The notes beneath the pieces were generated by a model that did not search any database, was not told the origin of the DNA, and saw only the letters and a list, made by a program, of their open reading frames with translations. Positions 53,147-61,724 of a DNA stretch of 64,000 bases are shown here, in pieces. The position numbers and the translations under genes were made by a program. The first letter of the stretch is position 1. Every line of letters begins with the position of its first letter. Origin of the DNA: an uncultured Bacilli bacterium (GTDB lineage Bacteria > Bacillota_I > Bacilli_A > RF39 > UBA660); assembly GCA_934129885.1 (NCBI GenBank), contig CAKOWU010000006.1, positions 46,666 through 110,665 on the forward strand. The letters run 5' to 3'.

Positions 53147-54150
53147 TGGAAGAGGTTGAATATTTAATGGATCCTAGCGAGGATTCTAATTATATTGATC
53201 CTAGTCTTTATCCTATTATTTGCAATTACTGCGAGAATTTAACGGCAAAGACTTATATAACTAATCCGGCGATTGAAAGGGAAGAGGAGATAAAGAAAAC
53301 TATGCTAGTGCTTCTTACTCCTGATAAATCGGCACTTTTAATTGGTAAGGCTGGTATTGGTAAGACCGCTATTGTAGAAGGCATTGCTTATAAGATTCAA
53401 AAGGACGATGTTCCTAATGCTTTAAAGGGTTATAAGATTTTGAAAATTAATTCTTCTTCTATGCTTGGAACTATGGAAGTTAATGGTAAGATGGAGTCTG
53501 TTACTAATCTTTTGGTTAATGAACTTAAGAGATGTCCTAAAACGATACTTTTCATCGATGAGGTACATACTTTAATTGGTGGCAGTCAGGACGGACCTAT
53601 GGATTTAGCTAATATTTTGAAACCGGCTTTGGACAGAGGAGATATTAAGGCTATTGGAGCGACTACTACTATTGAGTATGAGACTTATATTATAAAGGAT
53701 AGGGCTTTTTTAAGACGTTTTGATAGGATAGAGGTGCTTGAACCTTCTCATGAGGCGACTATTCAAATTTTACTTGGTACCATTCCTAAAATAGAGGCAC
53801 AGACAGGTATAAAGATGCTGTCAAATAGTTATTTAACTAGGGAGCTTATGGATTCTATTGTTACGGCGACATCAGAGTATAAGAGGGTTTATGGTCTTTC
53901 TGCGATGTATCCAGATGTTTCTTTATCGGTGTTGCAAGCGGCTTTTTCTAATGCTTTATTTGAGAACCGAGAGGTTGTTGGAATACTTGATGTTTATATT
54001 GCAATTAGGGATAGTAAAAGAATTTATCCTGATAGTAGGGTAAAGGAATGTGCGGCTTTTAGAGAAAAGTTTAAGAGAGTGGTAGAGGATGAGAATATTG
54101 TTTTACCAATTGTTACTTTGGAAGAAATTGACAGTGGTCTTGATTTATAG
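53146..54150 (+). CDS. Single-module AAA+ ATPase related to ClpA/ClpC D1
   Basis: 334 residues. Walker A LIGKAGIGKTAIVEGIA (67-74 core), Walker B ILFIDEVHTLIGG (Asp138-Glu139), sensor region AIGATTTIEYETYI and arginine-finger stretch KDRAFLRRFDRI. The layout NPAIEREEEI, VEGIA, HTLIGG is that of the first ATPase domain of ClpA/B/C, but the N-domain, second ATPase domain and ClpP-binding loop are absent. So it is not a standard Clp unfoldase; it may be a stand-alone ATPase with a specialised partner. No stop-start gap from the thioredoxin lipoprotein. Confidence 0.87.
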   Translation: MEEVEYLMDPSEDSNYIDPSLYPIICNYCENLTAKTYITNPAIEREEEIKKTMLVLLTPDKSALLIGKAGIGKTAIVEGIAYKIQKDDVPNALKGYKILKINSSSMLGTMEVNGKMESVTNLLVNELKRCPKTILFIDEVHTLIGGSQDGPMDLANILKPALDRGDIKAIGATTTIEYETYIIKDRAFLRRFDRIEVLEPSHEATIQILLGTIPKIEAQTGIKMLSNSYLTRELMDSIVTATSEYKRVYGLSAMYPDVSLSVLQAAFSNALFENREVVGILDVYIAIRDSKRIYPDSRVKECAAFREKFKRVVEDENIVLPIVTLEEIDSGLDL

Positions 54151-54222
54151 TGTTTAACGTCATAATTTTGTTTTAAAAATCATAAAAATATGATAAAATG
54201 ATTTTAGAGTGGAGGCTTATAC

Positions 54223-54735
54223 ATGAAAAAGAAAATAGAGATTAAAAATTATGTTATTTTATTACTTATAATTGTGATTACGCTGTTTGCTGTACTTTAT
54301 GCGAGAAGTTGGTATATTACTGGACAAGAGTATCGTGATAACAATTCTATTATGACTAGTGTAGTAAGCCAAATAAGTGAAGATGAGATTACGAATTGTT
54401 TATCCGAGAATCCTAATGCTGTGATATACGCGTCATCAGAAGAGGATACTAATGTAAAGTCATTTGAAAAAGACTTTATAAAGTTAGTTAGTAAATATAA
54501 TTTATCAGAACAGTTACTTTATGTGAATTTAGACGCTTCATCTGATAGTTTTATGGAGACTTTAAAGTCATTTGCTAAAAGTTCAGAGGTTGCTGATAGG
54601 GTAAGTAATATGTCTGCAAGTTTGTATATATTTAAAGAAGGTAAACTTGACTCTGTAATTGCGGACACTAATGAGATAGGTGTTAAACAGGTGGAAAAAT
54701 TACTTAAGGAATATGGAGTGATAGATGGTGAATAA
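54223..54735 (+). CDS. Membrane-anchored thioredoxin-like protein without CxxC
   Basis: 170 residues. One N-terminal membrane helix (about 9-28), then an alpha/beta domain with NAVIYASSEEDTNVKSFEKD, LLYVNLDASSDSF and SASLYIFKEGKLDSVIADTN, which follows the order of a thioredoxin fold. The single Cys (ITNCLSEN) lies outside the usual redox position, so it is probably not an oxidoreductase. It overlaps trmL by 11 bases. Function unknown. Confidence 0.68.
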   Translation: MKKKIEIKNYVILLLIIVITLFAVLYARSWYITGQEYRDNNSIMTSVVSQISEDEITNCLSENPNAVIYASSEEDTNVKSFEKDFIKLVSKYNLSEQLLYVNLDASSDSFMETLKSFAKSSEVADRVSNMSASLYIFKEGKLDSVIADTNEIGVKQVEKLLKEYGVIDGE

Positions 54736-55234
54736 TATTGTTTTATATGCGCCAGAGATACCACAGAATACTGGCAATATTATGAGAACTTGTGCGGCGA
54801 CTAATACACGTTTACATTTGATTAAGCCTTTAGGGTTTAGCTTAGATGAAAAGAGTATTAAGAGAAGTGGTGCAAATTATATAGATAATTGTAATTATAC
54901 TGTTTATGAGGACTGGGAAGATTTTGTAAGTAAGAATGAGGGAGATTATTACTTTTTAACAAGGTATGGTAAGAAACCTCATACGTCTTTTGATTACAGT
55001 AATAGGGATAAGAATATATATTTAGTTTTTGGTAGAGAGAGCAGTGGTATACCAAAAGAAATTTTAAAGGATTATTTGGATAAATGTCTTAGGATACCGA
55101 TGACTGATAAAGTTAGGGCACTTAATTTGTCTAATTGTGCAGCAATAATGATTTATGAAGTTTTGAGACAGCAAAATTATAATGATCTTTTAAAGGAAGA
55201 ACCGTTTAAAGGTGCAGATTATTTAGAAGAATAA
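54725..55234 (+). CDS. trmL: tRNA (cytidine(34)-2'-O)-methyltransferase TrmL
   Basis: 169 residues, full length for the small SPOUT enzyme that 2'-O-methylates the wobble base of tRNA-Leu. Motifs: YAPEIPQNTGNIMRTCAATN (motif 1), LVFGRESSGIPKEIL (motif 2) and IPMTDKVRALNLSNCAAIMI (motif 3, trefoil knot). ATG 54725 lies inside the end of the upstream gene. Confidence 0.96.
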   Translation: MVNNIVLYAPEIPQNTGNIMRTCAATNTRLHLIKPLGFSLDEKSIKRSGANYIDNCNYTVYEDWEDFVSKNEGDYYFLTRYGKKPHTSFDYSNRDKNIYLVFGRESSGIPKEILKDYLDKCLRIPMTDKVRALNLSNCAAIMIYEVLRQQNYNDLLKEEPFKGADYLEE

Positions 55235-55290
55235 AATAAAAAAGAATACGAAGAATAAAAAATATAAATAAGAATATAAGGAGGGGCCTT

Positions 55291-56022
55291 ATGGAGATAT
55301 TTTCATCTGCTGGATTTTGGATTACTGTTTTTGCCGTTATGTCTATAATGGCTTTTATTGGTTATATGGTTGAAAATACTGAATTTGCCAAAAGGGCTCT
55401 TTCTAAAGATTTGCTTGCACCTAGAAGAAAGGTTCAAGAGGTAAGGAAGCCTTTATCGAATATGAACGAACCGGTTGGTGCTGATGGAAATATGAATGCT
55501 GAAAGTGTGAGTAGTGCTGATACTGTAGGGAGGAATAATATTGGTGCTATGACCGATAGTGGTGCACAGAACATGATTGATACACCGTCAAGCATTTCTA
55601 TGGCGAGTAATCAAGATAATGTTCCACATACTTCTATTGCAAATTCTTTTAACGAATTACCACAAATATATACCGATGGAGATATTGACCCACTTAATGT
55701 AAATGATTCTATGGATCCTTGGGCTGTTGGTGGTATAAATGATTTGAATTTGTCCGATAAGCCTGATATATGGAATGTTGGGGAAATTAATAAACTCAAA
55801 GTAAAAGATCCTGACTATGAACCTAATACGTGGACGGACACTGTACCACAAGTTGATACACGTATGGAAACTTATTATAATGCTGATGGTAATGAGGTTG
55901 ATATGGAAGATAAGTCAGATAATTCTAATGAAATGAAAGAATTAGAATTTTTCCAAAGTAATGAAGAACCTGAGGTTTTATCTTTTGGAGATGATGATCC
56001 TTTTATGAATAAAAATTCTTGA
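55291..56022 (+). CDS. Hypothetical single-pass membrane protein, disordered tail
   Basis: 243 residues. N-terminal helix (about 8-27, FWITVFAVMSIMAFIGYMVE), short basic patch (APRRKVQEVRK), then a long low-complexity acidic Asn/Asp/Ser-rich tail with imperfect repeats (IDPLNVNDSMDPWAVGGIND, PDIWNVGEINKLKVKD). N-out or N-in orientation cannot be fixed. No known family. AGGAGGGG precedes ATG 55291. Confidence 0.65.
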   Translation: MEIFSSAGFWITVFAVMSIMAFIGYMVENTEFAKRALSKDLLAPRRKVQEVRKPLSNMNEPVGADGNMNAESVSSADTVGRNNIGAMTDSGAQNMIDTPSSISMASNQDNVPHTSIANSFNELPQIYTDGDIDPLNVNDSMDPWAVGGINDLNLSDKPDIWNVGEINKLKVKDPDYEPNTWTDTVPQVDTRMETYYNADGNEVDMEDKSDNSNEMKELEFFQSNEEPEVLSFGDDDPFMNKNS

Positions 56023-56045
56023 TATATAAGTATTTAGGTAATAAT

Positions 56046-56075
56046 AAAGAACTTCACTTTACATGGAGTTCTTTT
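56046..56075 (+). terminator. Terminator
   Basis: AAAGAACTTC (56046-56055) with GGAGTTCTTT (56065-56074). Confidence 0.8.
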
Positions 56076-56115
56076 GAAATGATGGTTTTGTGATGGTAAA
56101 TGTTTATATACAGAA

Positions 56116-56826
56116 TTATGCTATTCTATTTATAAGTAAATAAGCATTGGTGTCGGGTGCTGGAGTTATTATAGTATCTTTTTTGGCTACTATGTTTAGA
56201 CTAACAACGTCATTTTCTTCTAATCTGGCTAGTACATTTCCGTGAAAGTCAGTATCGGTGTTTATGATAACATCTTTACTTATTTCTGAACCATCTATGG
56301 CTTCATCAGTATTTCCAATGAAAACTGTTATGGCAGTTTCTACTGTGCTGGAACCTGAGAAAAAGTATTCTATTTTATAGATCCCTGTGGTAGTTATAAC
56401 CATTACATCTTCTTCATTTGTGTTAATACCATCCGAAAAACTGGTGCGATTTAATTCGATGCGCTCGCTTATGGTTTCTGTTAGATTAATGGTATTTCCA
56501 ACATCACTAAATTTATGGGCATAAAAACTTCTTGGATTTGGGCCTGTTGGTCCTGTTGGGCCAATATCGCCTTTTGGTATTTCAAAGTCTAGTATGTGAT
56601 TTTGATTTACATAGGTATCTATAACTTTTGCTCCGCTACCTGGATTTGTAGTAGTTGTATTTCTGATAGTTATGGTTTCACTTTGACCGCTTGGACCGGT
56701 GGGACCTGCAGGTCCAGTCGGTCCGATATTTCCTTTGGGGCCTCTTGGACCGACGGTACTTAACTGTTCTTTACATTTTTTACCTTTTTCTAAAATTTGA
56801 TTTATTTTAGGTGAATATTTTTTCAT
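56116..56826 (-). CDS. Collagen-like protein with C-terminal BclA/C1q-type domain
   Basis: 236 residues. Short N-terminus (KINQILEKGKKCKEQ), collagen-like Gly-x-y triplets (GPRGPKGNIGPTGPAGPTG, and later GDIGPTGPTGP) split by a 40-residue non-collagen segment, and a C-terminal jelly-roll-like domain (TISERIELNRTSFSDG, GIYKIEYFFSGSSTVETAI). Like exosporium BclA or other bacterial collagen-like surface proteins. No clear signal peptide. AAAGGAG precedes ATG 56826. Confidence 0.83.
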   Translation of the reverse strand: MKKYSPKINQILEKGKKCKEQLSTVGPRGPKGNIGPTGPAGPTGPSGQSETITIRNTTTTNPGSGAKVIDTYVNQNHILDFEIPKGDIGPTGPTGPNPRSFYAHKFSDVGNTINLTETISERIELNRTSFSDGINTNEEDVMVITTTGIYKIEYFFSGSSTVETAITVFIGNTDEAIDGSEISKDVIINTDTDFHGNVLARLEENDVVSLNIVAKKDTIITPAPDTNAYLLINRIA

Positions 56827-56911
56827 ATATAAAAACGCTCCTTTTTATATTATTATGTTTTATACTTTGGAAGTATACATGATATAATAATTAGAAAGGA
56901 GGCGTGATAGT

Positions 56912-58165
56912 TTGGGCTTTATTAGATTTTTAAAGAAATTTATGTTGCTATTATTGTCTCTTTTTTCATCTGATGATGGTGATGTTAAAAAGATTAAGTG
57001 GAAAAAGTTGGTTAAAGAGGATGAACAAATTATTATAGATGATGAGGATTTAAAGGAAGAGGATATTACTTTTGCTAAAAAGAATACTGGTAAGAAAATT
57101 AAGAAGGAAGATGTTTTGTTCATTAATAAAGAACAAGAAGAGAATATTTTTATAAAGGAAGATGTTAGTGATGAAAATTTATTTTATAATGAGGAGCCTT
57201 TAAAAATAACTTTAGAGGAGATAATACCTGATGAAGATATCTTTATTTTAGAAGATACTGTTATACCTGAAAAAAAGACTTATAGACTTATAAAAGAAAA
57301 TATTATTAAGGAAAGTATTGTTTTATTGAACACGGTTTCTTTAGTTGTTCCTACTTTAGATGATAAAAAGGTAAATAAAGAAGAAAAGATAGAAGAAAAT
57401 AAGCTTATTAAAAATGCTGATACAAAGGTATTTGTTGTAGATGATACCATTGATGTTAATGAAAGAGAAAAGGTAGAAAATGATAAGGAAGAGTCCATCA
57501 GTAACAGTGTAGTTAGTGAAGAAATTAAGGCTGTTATATCTAATGAAGAAGATGTTTTAATAAACGGTACACCAGAAGATAATGAAGAGAAATTAAAGAA
57601 AGAAAAGCCGAAAGAGGAAGAACTTTCGATAACGGAACAGGCGATAGAACTTGAGAGAATGCTTGCAATTGATTTGATGGAGAAGGAAGAATATGTGCGC
57701 AGGCGTCAGGTTTATGATGGCAAGATAAGAACCGCAAGCGAGTTACTTAGGCGGGATTATGAAACACATATTATACCGTTACCGATTATTAGGGTAAGGC
57801 TTGTTAATGATTTATTTAATACGGTGAAGCTTAATAATAGTTTAGTAAATATTTTAAGGTGTTTTGGGGTATATGAGAATTATGCTTCGTTTAATTATTT
57901 TTACTTTTTGAATAAGAAGTCATGTGTTTTTAAAACAGGTATGGTTTTAGAAGAGAACATTCGGCATGTGGAGAATATAGAGTTTATTATTAGAAAGAAT
58001 TATGATATGTCGAATTATGAGGTGGCAGATGTTTTAAGAAAGTTAGATTATATAAAAAATGATATGAAATTTAGGCTTTTAGAAATGAAAAATAAACAGA
58101 AGATGAGGGAAAGACATAAGAAGTTTTATTTGTTTAAAGGAAAGGCTAAGAATACTGTGAGATGA
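56912..58165 (+). CDS. Hypothetical protein with acidic low-complexity middle
   Basis: 417 residues, TTG start with AGGAGG upstream. Short hydrophobic N-terminus (FLKKFMLLLLSLFSS), about 200 residues of Glu/Asp/Lys-rich low-complexity sequence, and a helical C-terminus (about 230-417). The C-terminus contains ITEQAIELERMLAIDLMEKE, ETHIIPLPIIRVRLVNDLFN and a coiled coil. The C-terminal domain is not recognised. Possibly a membrane-associated scaffold; no direct evidence. Confidence 0.62.
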   Translation: MGFIRFLKKFMLLLLSLFSSDDGDVKKIKWKKLVKEDEQIIIDDEDLKEEDITFAKKNTGKKIKKEDVLFINKEQEENIFIKEDVSDENLFYNEEPLKITLEEIIPDEDIFILEDTVIPEKKTYRLIKENIIKESIVLLNTVSLVVPTLDDKKVNKEEKIEENKLIKNADTKVFVVDDTIDVNEREKVENDKEESISNSVVSEEIKAVISNEEDVLINGTPEDNEEKLKKEKPKEEELSITEQAIELERMLAIDLMEKEEYVRRRQVYDGKIRTASELLRRDYETHIIPLPIIRVRLVNDLFNTVKLNNSLVNILRCFGVYENYASFNYFYFLNKKSCVFKTGMVLEENIRHVENIEFIIRKNYDMSNYEVADVLRKLDYIKNDMKFRLLEMKNKQKMRERHKKFYLFKGKAKNTVR

Positions 58166-58270
58166 TTAGAAAAAAATTTGATAATAAAATGTTAAAAAAT
58201 GTAAAATTTTTGTTAAATGGTTGTAATTTAATGTTTATTATTATATTATCAGTTTAGAAGGGGTGATGAT

Positions 58271-58465
58271 ATGTTATATCCATCAATAGATCAATTATTA
58301 AAGAAAGTTGGCTCTAAATATTTACTTGTAAATATGGTCGCAAAAAGGGCTAAAGAGATGAAAGATACTGGATATTTTCAGCTTAGAGAGAATGAATATA
58401 AATCTAGTAAAAATATTGGTAGATCTTTAGAGGAAATATCGAAAGATTTAATACATATAAAATAG
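58271..58465 (+). CDS. rpoZ: RNA polymerase omega subunit
   Basis: 64 residues. [20 protein letters not shown] followed by [11 protein letters not shown] and [14 protein letters not shown] is the conserved omega pattern. Small accessory RNA polymerase subunit that helps beta-prime assembly. GGGGTGATG SD. In many Firmicutes it follows gmk; here it is alone and ended by its own terminator. Confidence 0.9.
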   Translation: MLYPSIDQLLKKVGSKYLLVNMVAKRAKEMKDTGYFQLRENEYKSSKNIGRSLEEISKDLIHIK

Positions 58466-58480
58466 CGGTGCTATTTTTTT
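58459..58480 (+). terminator. Terminator after rpoZ
   Basis: AAAATAGC (58459-58466), GGT loop, GCTATTTT (58470-58477), T run. Confidence 0.88.
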
Positions 58481-58612
58481 GTATATGAGTATATTAATGG
58501 TTGTCATGGTTTTGTTTATGAAGATAGAACGTATAAAAATACTTTGATTTCAAATTCCTTTCATATTGTTTTTTTTATTATCATAATGTATAATAAGGGC
58601 AAGGAGGTAGAT

Positions 58613-59035
58613 ATGGAACAATGGTATGTATGGCTTTTGATAATTATCATACTTACTATATTAGAGGCAACTACTATTAATTTAGTTACTATATGGTTTG
58701 TTGTAAGCGGTTTGGTTTCACTTGTAGTATCATTTTTTACGAATAATTTTTTCATTCAATTTCTAATTTTTGTGGTACTTGGAATAATTCTTCTTGCAAC
58801 AACTAGACCGTTATTAGTTAAGGCGATTAAGGTTAAGAAAGTGCCTACTAATATGGACATGATAATTGGCTGCAATGGAGTGGTTACAGAAGCGATAAAA
58901 AAGAATAGTACAGGGGAAGTTAAGGTAAAAGGAAAACGCTGGACGGCTTATGCTGACTCTAATATTGCTTTAGGCAAGGAGGTATTTGTTTTAGAGATAA
59001 ACGGTGTTAAACTGAAAGTTGAGGAGATTAAATGA
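58613..59035 (+). CDS. NfeD-family membrane protein
   Basis: 140 residues from ATG 58613 (AAGGAGG upstream; earlier in-frame codons lie in the promoter region TTGTTT-17-TATAAT). Three membrane helices (about 3-75), then an OB-fold domain (IGCNGVVTEAIKKNSTGEVK, LGKEVFVLEINGVKLKV). NfeD proteins pair with SPFH/stomatin proteins, exactly as here: the next gene overlaps by 4 bases. Confidence 0.9.
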   Translation: MEQWYVWLLIIIILTILEATTINLVTIWFVVSGLVSLVVSFFTNNFFIQFLIFVVLGIILLATTRPLLVKAIKVKKVPTNMDMIIGCNGVVTEAIKKNSTGEVKVKGKRWTAYADSNIALGKEVFVLEINGVKLKVEEIK

Positions 59036-59925
59036 GTTTTTTATTAGTTATTTTAATATTGGTTTTTGTACTTATAATACCAAATGTAAGGATTGTGCCA
59101 CAATCACAATGTTATGTTATTGAACGTTTAGGTTCATACTATGTTACTTGGGGAAACGGATTACATTTTAAGATTCCGTTTATTGATAGGATTGCATCTG
59201 TTGTATCTTTAAAGGAAATTGTTAAGGATTTCGCACCACAACCAGTGATTACTAAAGATAATGTTACTATGCAGATAGATACAGTTGTTTATTTTCAAAT
59301 AACTGATCCTAAGTTATATACTTATGGAGTTGAAAATCCTATTAACGCAATTGAAAATTTGACAGCGACTACGCTTCGTAATATTATTGGTGAACTTGAA
59401 CTTGATCAAACTTTGACTTCTAGGGATGTTATTAATTCTAAAATGAGAGCTATTTTAGATGAGGCTACTGATCCTTGGGGAATTAAGGTAAATAGGGTTG
59501 AGGTTAAAAATATTTTACCACCTAGAGATATTCAAGAAGCGATGGAGAAACAAATGAGAGCTGAAAGAGAGAGACGTGAGGCTATCTTAAAGGCTGAGGG
59601 TGAGAAGAAAAGTAGTATTTTAATTGCTGAAGGCGAGAAACAAAGTGCTATTTTAAGAGCAGAGGCTGAAAAAGAATCTCAGATTAGGGTTGCTGAAGGT
59701 GAGGCTGAGGCTATACTTAAAATTAATCAGGCTGAGGCTGAAAGTATTAGAATGATTAAAGATGCTGGGGCAGATAAGTCTGTACTTGCTCTTAAAAGTT
59801 TTGATGCAATGACTAAAGTGGCTAATGGCAATTCAACAAAGATTATTATTCCATCTGAATTACAGTCACTTGCGACTTTTGGAACTACTTTAAATGAAAT
59901 GTTTAGAGATGAAAAGAAAAAATAA
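59032..59925 (+). CDS. SPFH/Band 7 (stomatin-like, QmcA-type) protein
   Basis: 297 residues. N-terminal membrane helix (3-16), SPFH domain (about 18-190: VPQSQCYVIERLGSYYVTWG, ITDPKLYTYGVENPINAIEN, LRNIIGELELDQTLTSRDVIN, PWGIKVNRVEVKNI). A long Glu/Ala coiled coil follows (EKQMRAERERREAILKAEGE and related repeats to about 250). Scaffold of lipid microdomains; with NfeD it forms a conserved membrane complex of the QmcA/YbbK type. ATGA overlap with nfeD. Confidence 0.95.
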   Translation: MSFLLVILILVFVLIIPNVRIVPQSQCYVIERLGSYYVTWGNGLHFKIPFIDRIASVVSLKEIVKDFAPQPVITKDNVTMQIDTVVYFQITDPKLYTYGVENPINAIENLTATTLRNIIGELELDQTLTSRDVINSKMRAILDEATDPWGIKVNRVEVKNILPPRDIQEAMEKQMRAERERREAILKAEGEKKSSILIAEGEKQSAILRAEAEKESQIRVAEGEAEAILKINQAEAESIRMIKDAGADKSVLALKSFDAMTKVANGNSTKIIIPSELQSLATFGTTLNEMFRDEKKK

Positions 59926-59966
59926 AATATGATATTTTAACTATGTTATTAAATGTTTTGATATAT

Positions 59967-60002
59967 AAACCAGTGGTGCTTGCAAGAGTTACACTGGTTT
60001 TT
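59967..60002 (+). terminator. Terminator after SPFH gene
   Basis: AAACCAGTG (59967-59975) with CACTGGTTT (59992-60000), followed by T. Confidence 0.8.
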
Positions 60003-60124
60003 GAATTAACAAATTTGTACTTTATAATGTTTTACTTTTGGTGTGGCTAAAGAAAAACTGAGGCAAAAAGTGTTTGAATTTTGAGAAAATGTGCTGGATA
60101 GGGGTAATTTTGTTCTAAAACCCC

Positions 60125-60153
60125 TTGACAAACATAGAATAAATATATATAAT
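60125..60153 (+). promoter_or_regulatory. infC-rpmI-rplT promoter
   Basis: TTGACA (60125-60130), 17-nt spacer, TATAAT (60148-60153): full consensus. Confidence 0.9.
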
Positions 60154-60177
60154 CAGATACGTAAAAAAGAGGAAAGA

Positions 60178-60292
60178 AGAAGTGTCCACTTCTCACCCGA
60201 TTACAAATAGTAATGGGTAAATGCCAAAGAGATAGCAAGTATATTGTGCATATTTTTTAGGTGGAGTGGATACGTAATGTATTCACTCTTTT
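60178..60292 (+). promoter_or_regulatory. L20-type leader with terminator before infC
   Basis: Hairpin AGAAGT-GTCC-ACTTCT (60178-60193); then ACCC-G-ATTAC (60195-60204) with GTAAT-GGGT (60210-60218); then a strong stem GAGTGGATAC (60264-60273) with GTATTCACTC (60279-60288) and four T. The last has terminator form directly before the infC SD. Position and form fit the leader by which L20 controls this operon in Bacilli. Confidence 0.72.
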
Positions 60293-60308
60293 AATGGAGG
60301 TGGCGAGT

Positions 60309-60848
60309 ATCGCAAGTACAAACAATAAAACTAGGGATTTGTATATTAATGAACAAATACGTGCTAAAGAGGTAATGGTAATAGGTCCTAATGGTGAACA
60401 ACTAGGAGTCAAGGGGATTAAAGATGCACTTACTTTAGCATCTTATGCTGGGTTTGATTTAGTTTTAATGAATCCAAAAGGAAAACCACCAGTTTGTAAG
60501 ATTATGGATTATAATCGTTTTAAATATGAAAACAAAAAGAGACAGAAAGAGAATCTAAAGAAGCAAAGAGAGTCTAATTTAGAGATGAAAGAGTATAGGT
60601 TATCTGTTTCTATTGACGTTCATGATTTTAATACGAGAGTTAATAATGCGTCTAAGTATTTACAAAAAGGACATAAGGTTAAAGTTTCAATTCGTTTTAG
60701 AGGAAGAGAGATGGCTCATGTATATTTAGGTAAAGATGTTTTACTTAAGTTTGCGGATGCTGTGCAGGAATTTTCTACAATTGAACAACAACCTAAACTT
60801 GATGGACGTTTTATGACTATGATACTTACCCCAATCAAAGGAAAATAG
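60309..60848 (+). CDS. infC: Translation initiation factor IF-3 (ATC start)
   Basis: 179 residues from ATC 60309. IF-3 hallmarks: RDLYINEQIRAKEVMVIGPN, GVKGIKDALTLASYAGFDLV, PVCKIMDYNRFKYENKKR and VKVSIRFRGREMAH. A perfect GGAGG (60296-60300) lies 8 bases before ATC; the in-frame ATG at 60294 overlaps that SD, and GTG 60261 sits inside the leader terminator, so neither is a good start. Rare AUU/AUC/AUA starts are characteristic of infC and allow IF-3 to repress its own translation. First gene of infC-rpmI-rplT. Confidence 0.9.
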   Translation: MASTNNKTRDLYINEQIRAKEVMVIGPNGEQLGVKGIKDALTLASYAGFDLVLMNPKGKPPVCKIMDYNRFKYENKKRQKENLKKQRESNLEMKEYRLSVSIDVHDFNTRVNNASKYLQKGHKVKVSIRFRGREMAHVYLGKDVLLKFADAVQEFSTIEQQPKLDGRFMTMILTPIKGK

Positions 60849-60859
60849 GAGGAAATAAT

Positions 60860-61063
60860 ATGGCTAACAAGGTAAAAAATAAAACTCATAAGGGTTTAAG
60901 CAAAGTTATTAAAGTTAGAAAAGGTGGCAGCGTTAAATATCAACCTGCTAATAAAAACCATAAGTTAACACATAAGAGTAATGCTTCAAGAAGAAGAAGA
61001 CATCATGAATCAGAATTACACAGTACTGATATGAAAAGAATTAAAGATTTAATCAATAAATAG
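60860..61063 (+). CDS. rpmI: 50S ribosomal protein L35
   Basis: 67 residues, full length. MANKVKNKTHKGLSKVIKVR and HKSNASRRRRHH are family-typical (the usual KTKSAxKRF motif is reduced here to KNKTHKGLSKV). 11 nt after infC with AGGAGG; middle gene of the operon. Confidence 0.96.
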   Translation: MANKVKNKTHKGLSKVIKVRKGGSVKYQPANKNHKLTHKSNASRRRRHHESELHSTDMKRIKDLINK

Positions 61064-61075
61064 GAGGAATTATAA

Positions 61076-61645
61076 ATGACAAGAGTTAAAGGTGGAACTA
61101 TTTCACGTGCTAGACATAAAAAGGCTTTAAAACAGGCTAAAGGTTATTTTGGAAGTAAACATAGACTTTATAAAACTGCTAAAGAACAAGTAAGACATTC
61201 TTTAATGTATGCTTATAGAGACAGAAGAACTAAAAAGAGAGATTTTAGAAAATTATGGATTACAAGAATCAATGCTGCTTGTAGACAAAATGATATTTCT
61301 TATTCAAGATTTATCAATGGTTTATCTAAAGCAGGTGTTGAAATTAATAGAAAAATGCTTTCAGAGATTGCTATTAATGACGAGGCAGCATTCACTAATT
61401 TAGTTAACGTTGCTAAAGGTGCATTAGAAGGTAAAGAATATAAACAAATAGGTGTACAGGAAGAAAAGAAGGCAGAAAAAACAACTGCTAAAAAAGAAGT
61501 AAAAGCAGAGAAAAGTAAAAAAGAAGAAGTCAAAAAAGATATTTCAAAATTAACTGTCGCAGAACTTAAAAAATTAGCCAAAGAAAAAAATGTAGAAGGT
61601 TATTCTACTATGAAAAAGGCTGAGTTATTAGACGCTTTAAAATAA
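61076..61645 (+). CDS. rplT: 50S ribosomal protein L20 with C-terminal Rho_N/SAP-like extension
   Basis: 189 residues. Residues 1-118 are a complete L20 ([40 protein letters not shown]). Normal L20 ends there. Here a Lys/Glu-rich linker (about 125-155) follows, with a 34-residue helix-turn-helix-like unit, [20 protein letters not shown] then [14 protein letters not shown]. That unit matches the Rho N-terminal/SAP-like nucleic-acid-binding motif. The fusion is in one frame with no sign of error. L20 binds 23S rRNA and represses this operon; the extension may add RNA or DNA contact. Confidence 0.95.
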   Translation: MTRVKGGTISRARHKKALKQAKGYFGSKHRLYKTAKEQVRHSLMYAYRDRRTKKRDFRKLWITRINAACRQNDISYSRFINGLSKAGVEINRKMLSEIAINDEAAFTNLVNVAKGALEGKEYKQIGVQEEKKAEKTTAKKEVKAEKSKKEEVKKDISKLTVAELKKLAKEKNVEGYSTMKKAELLDALK

Positions 61646-61656
61646 GCGTTTTCTTT
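61632..61656 (+). terminator. Terminator after rplT
   Basis: ACGCTT (61632-61637) with AAGCGT (61644-61649), then TTTCTTT; overlaps the stop codon. Confidence 0.75.
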
Positions 61657-61724
61657 ATATCTAAATATGCTTGCCATGTGATATAATTTATTTATAGATT
61701 GGTAGGAAAAACGAGGAATTTAAT

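Noticed and set aside
56716..56750. Gly/Pro repeat DNA as a CRISPR-like or satellite array
   Set aside because: The periodicity is the coding triplet pattern of the collagen-like protein; no spacers.
61300..61581. Minus-strand frame inside rplT
   Set aside because: Shadow produced by the Lys/Glu-rich extension of L20.
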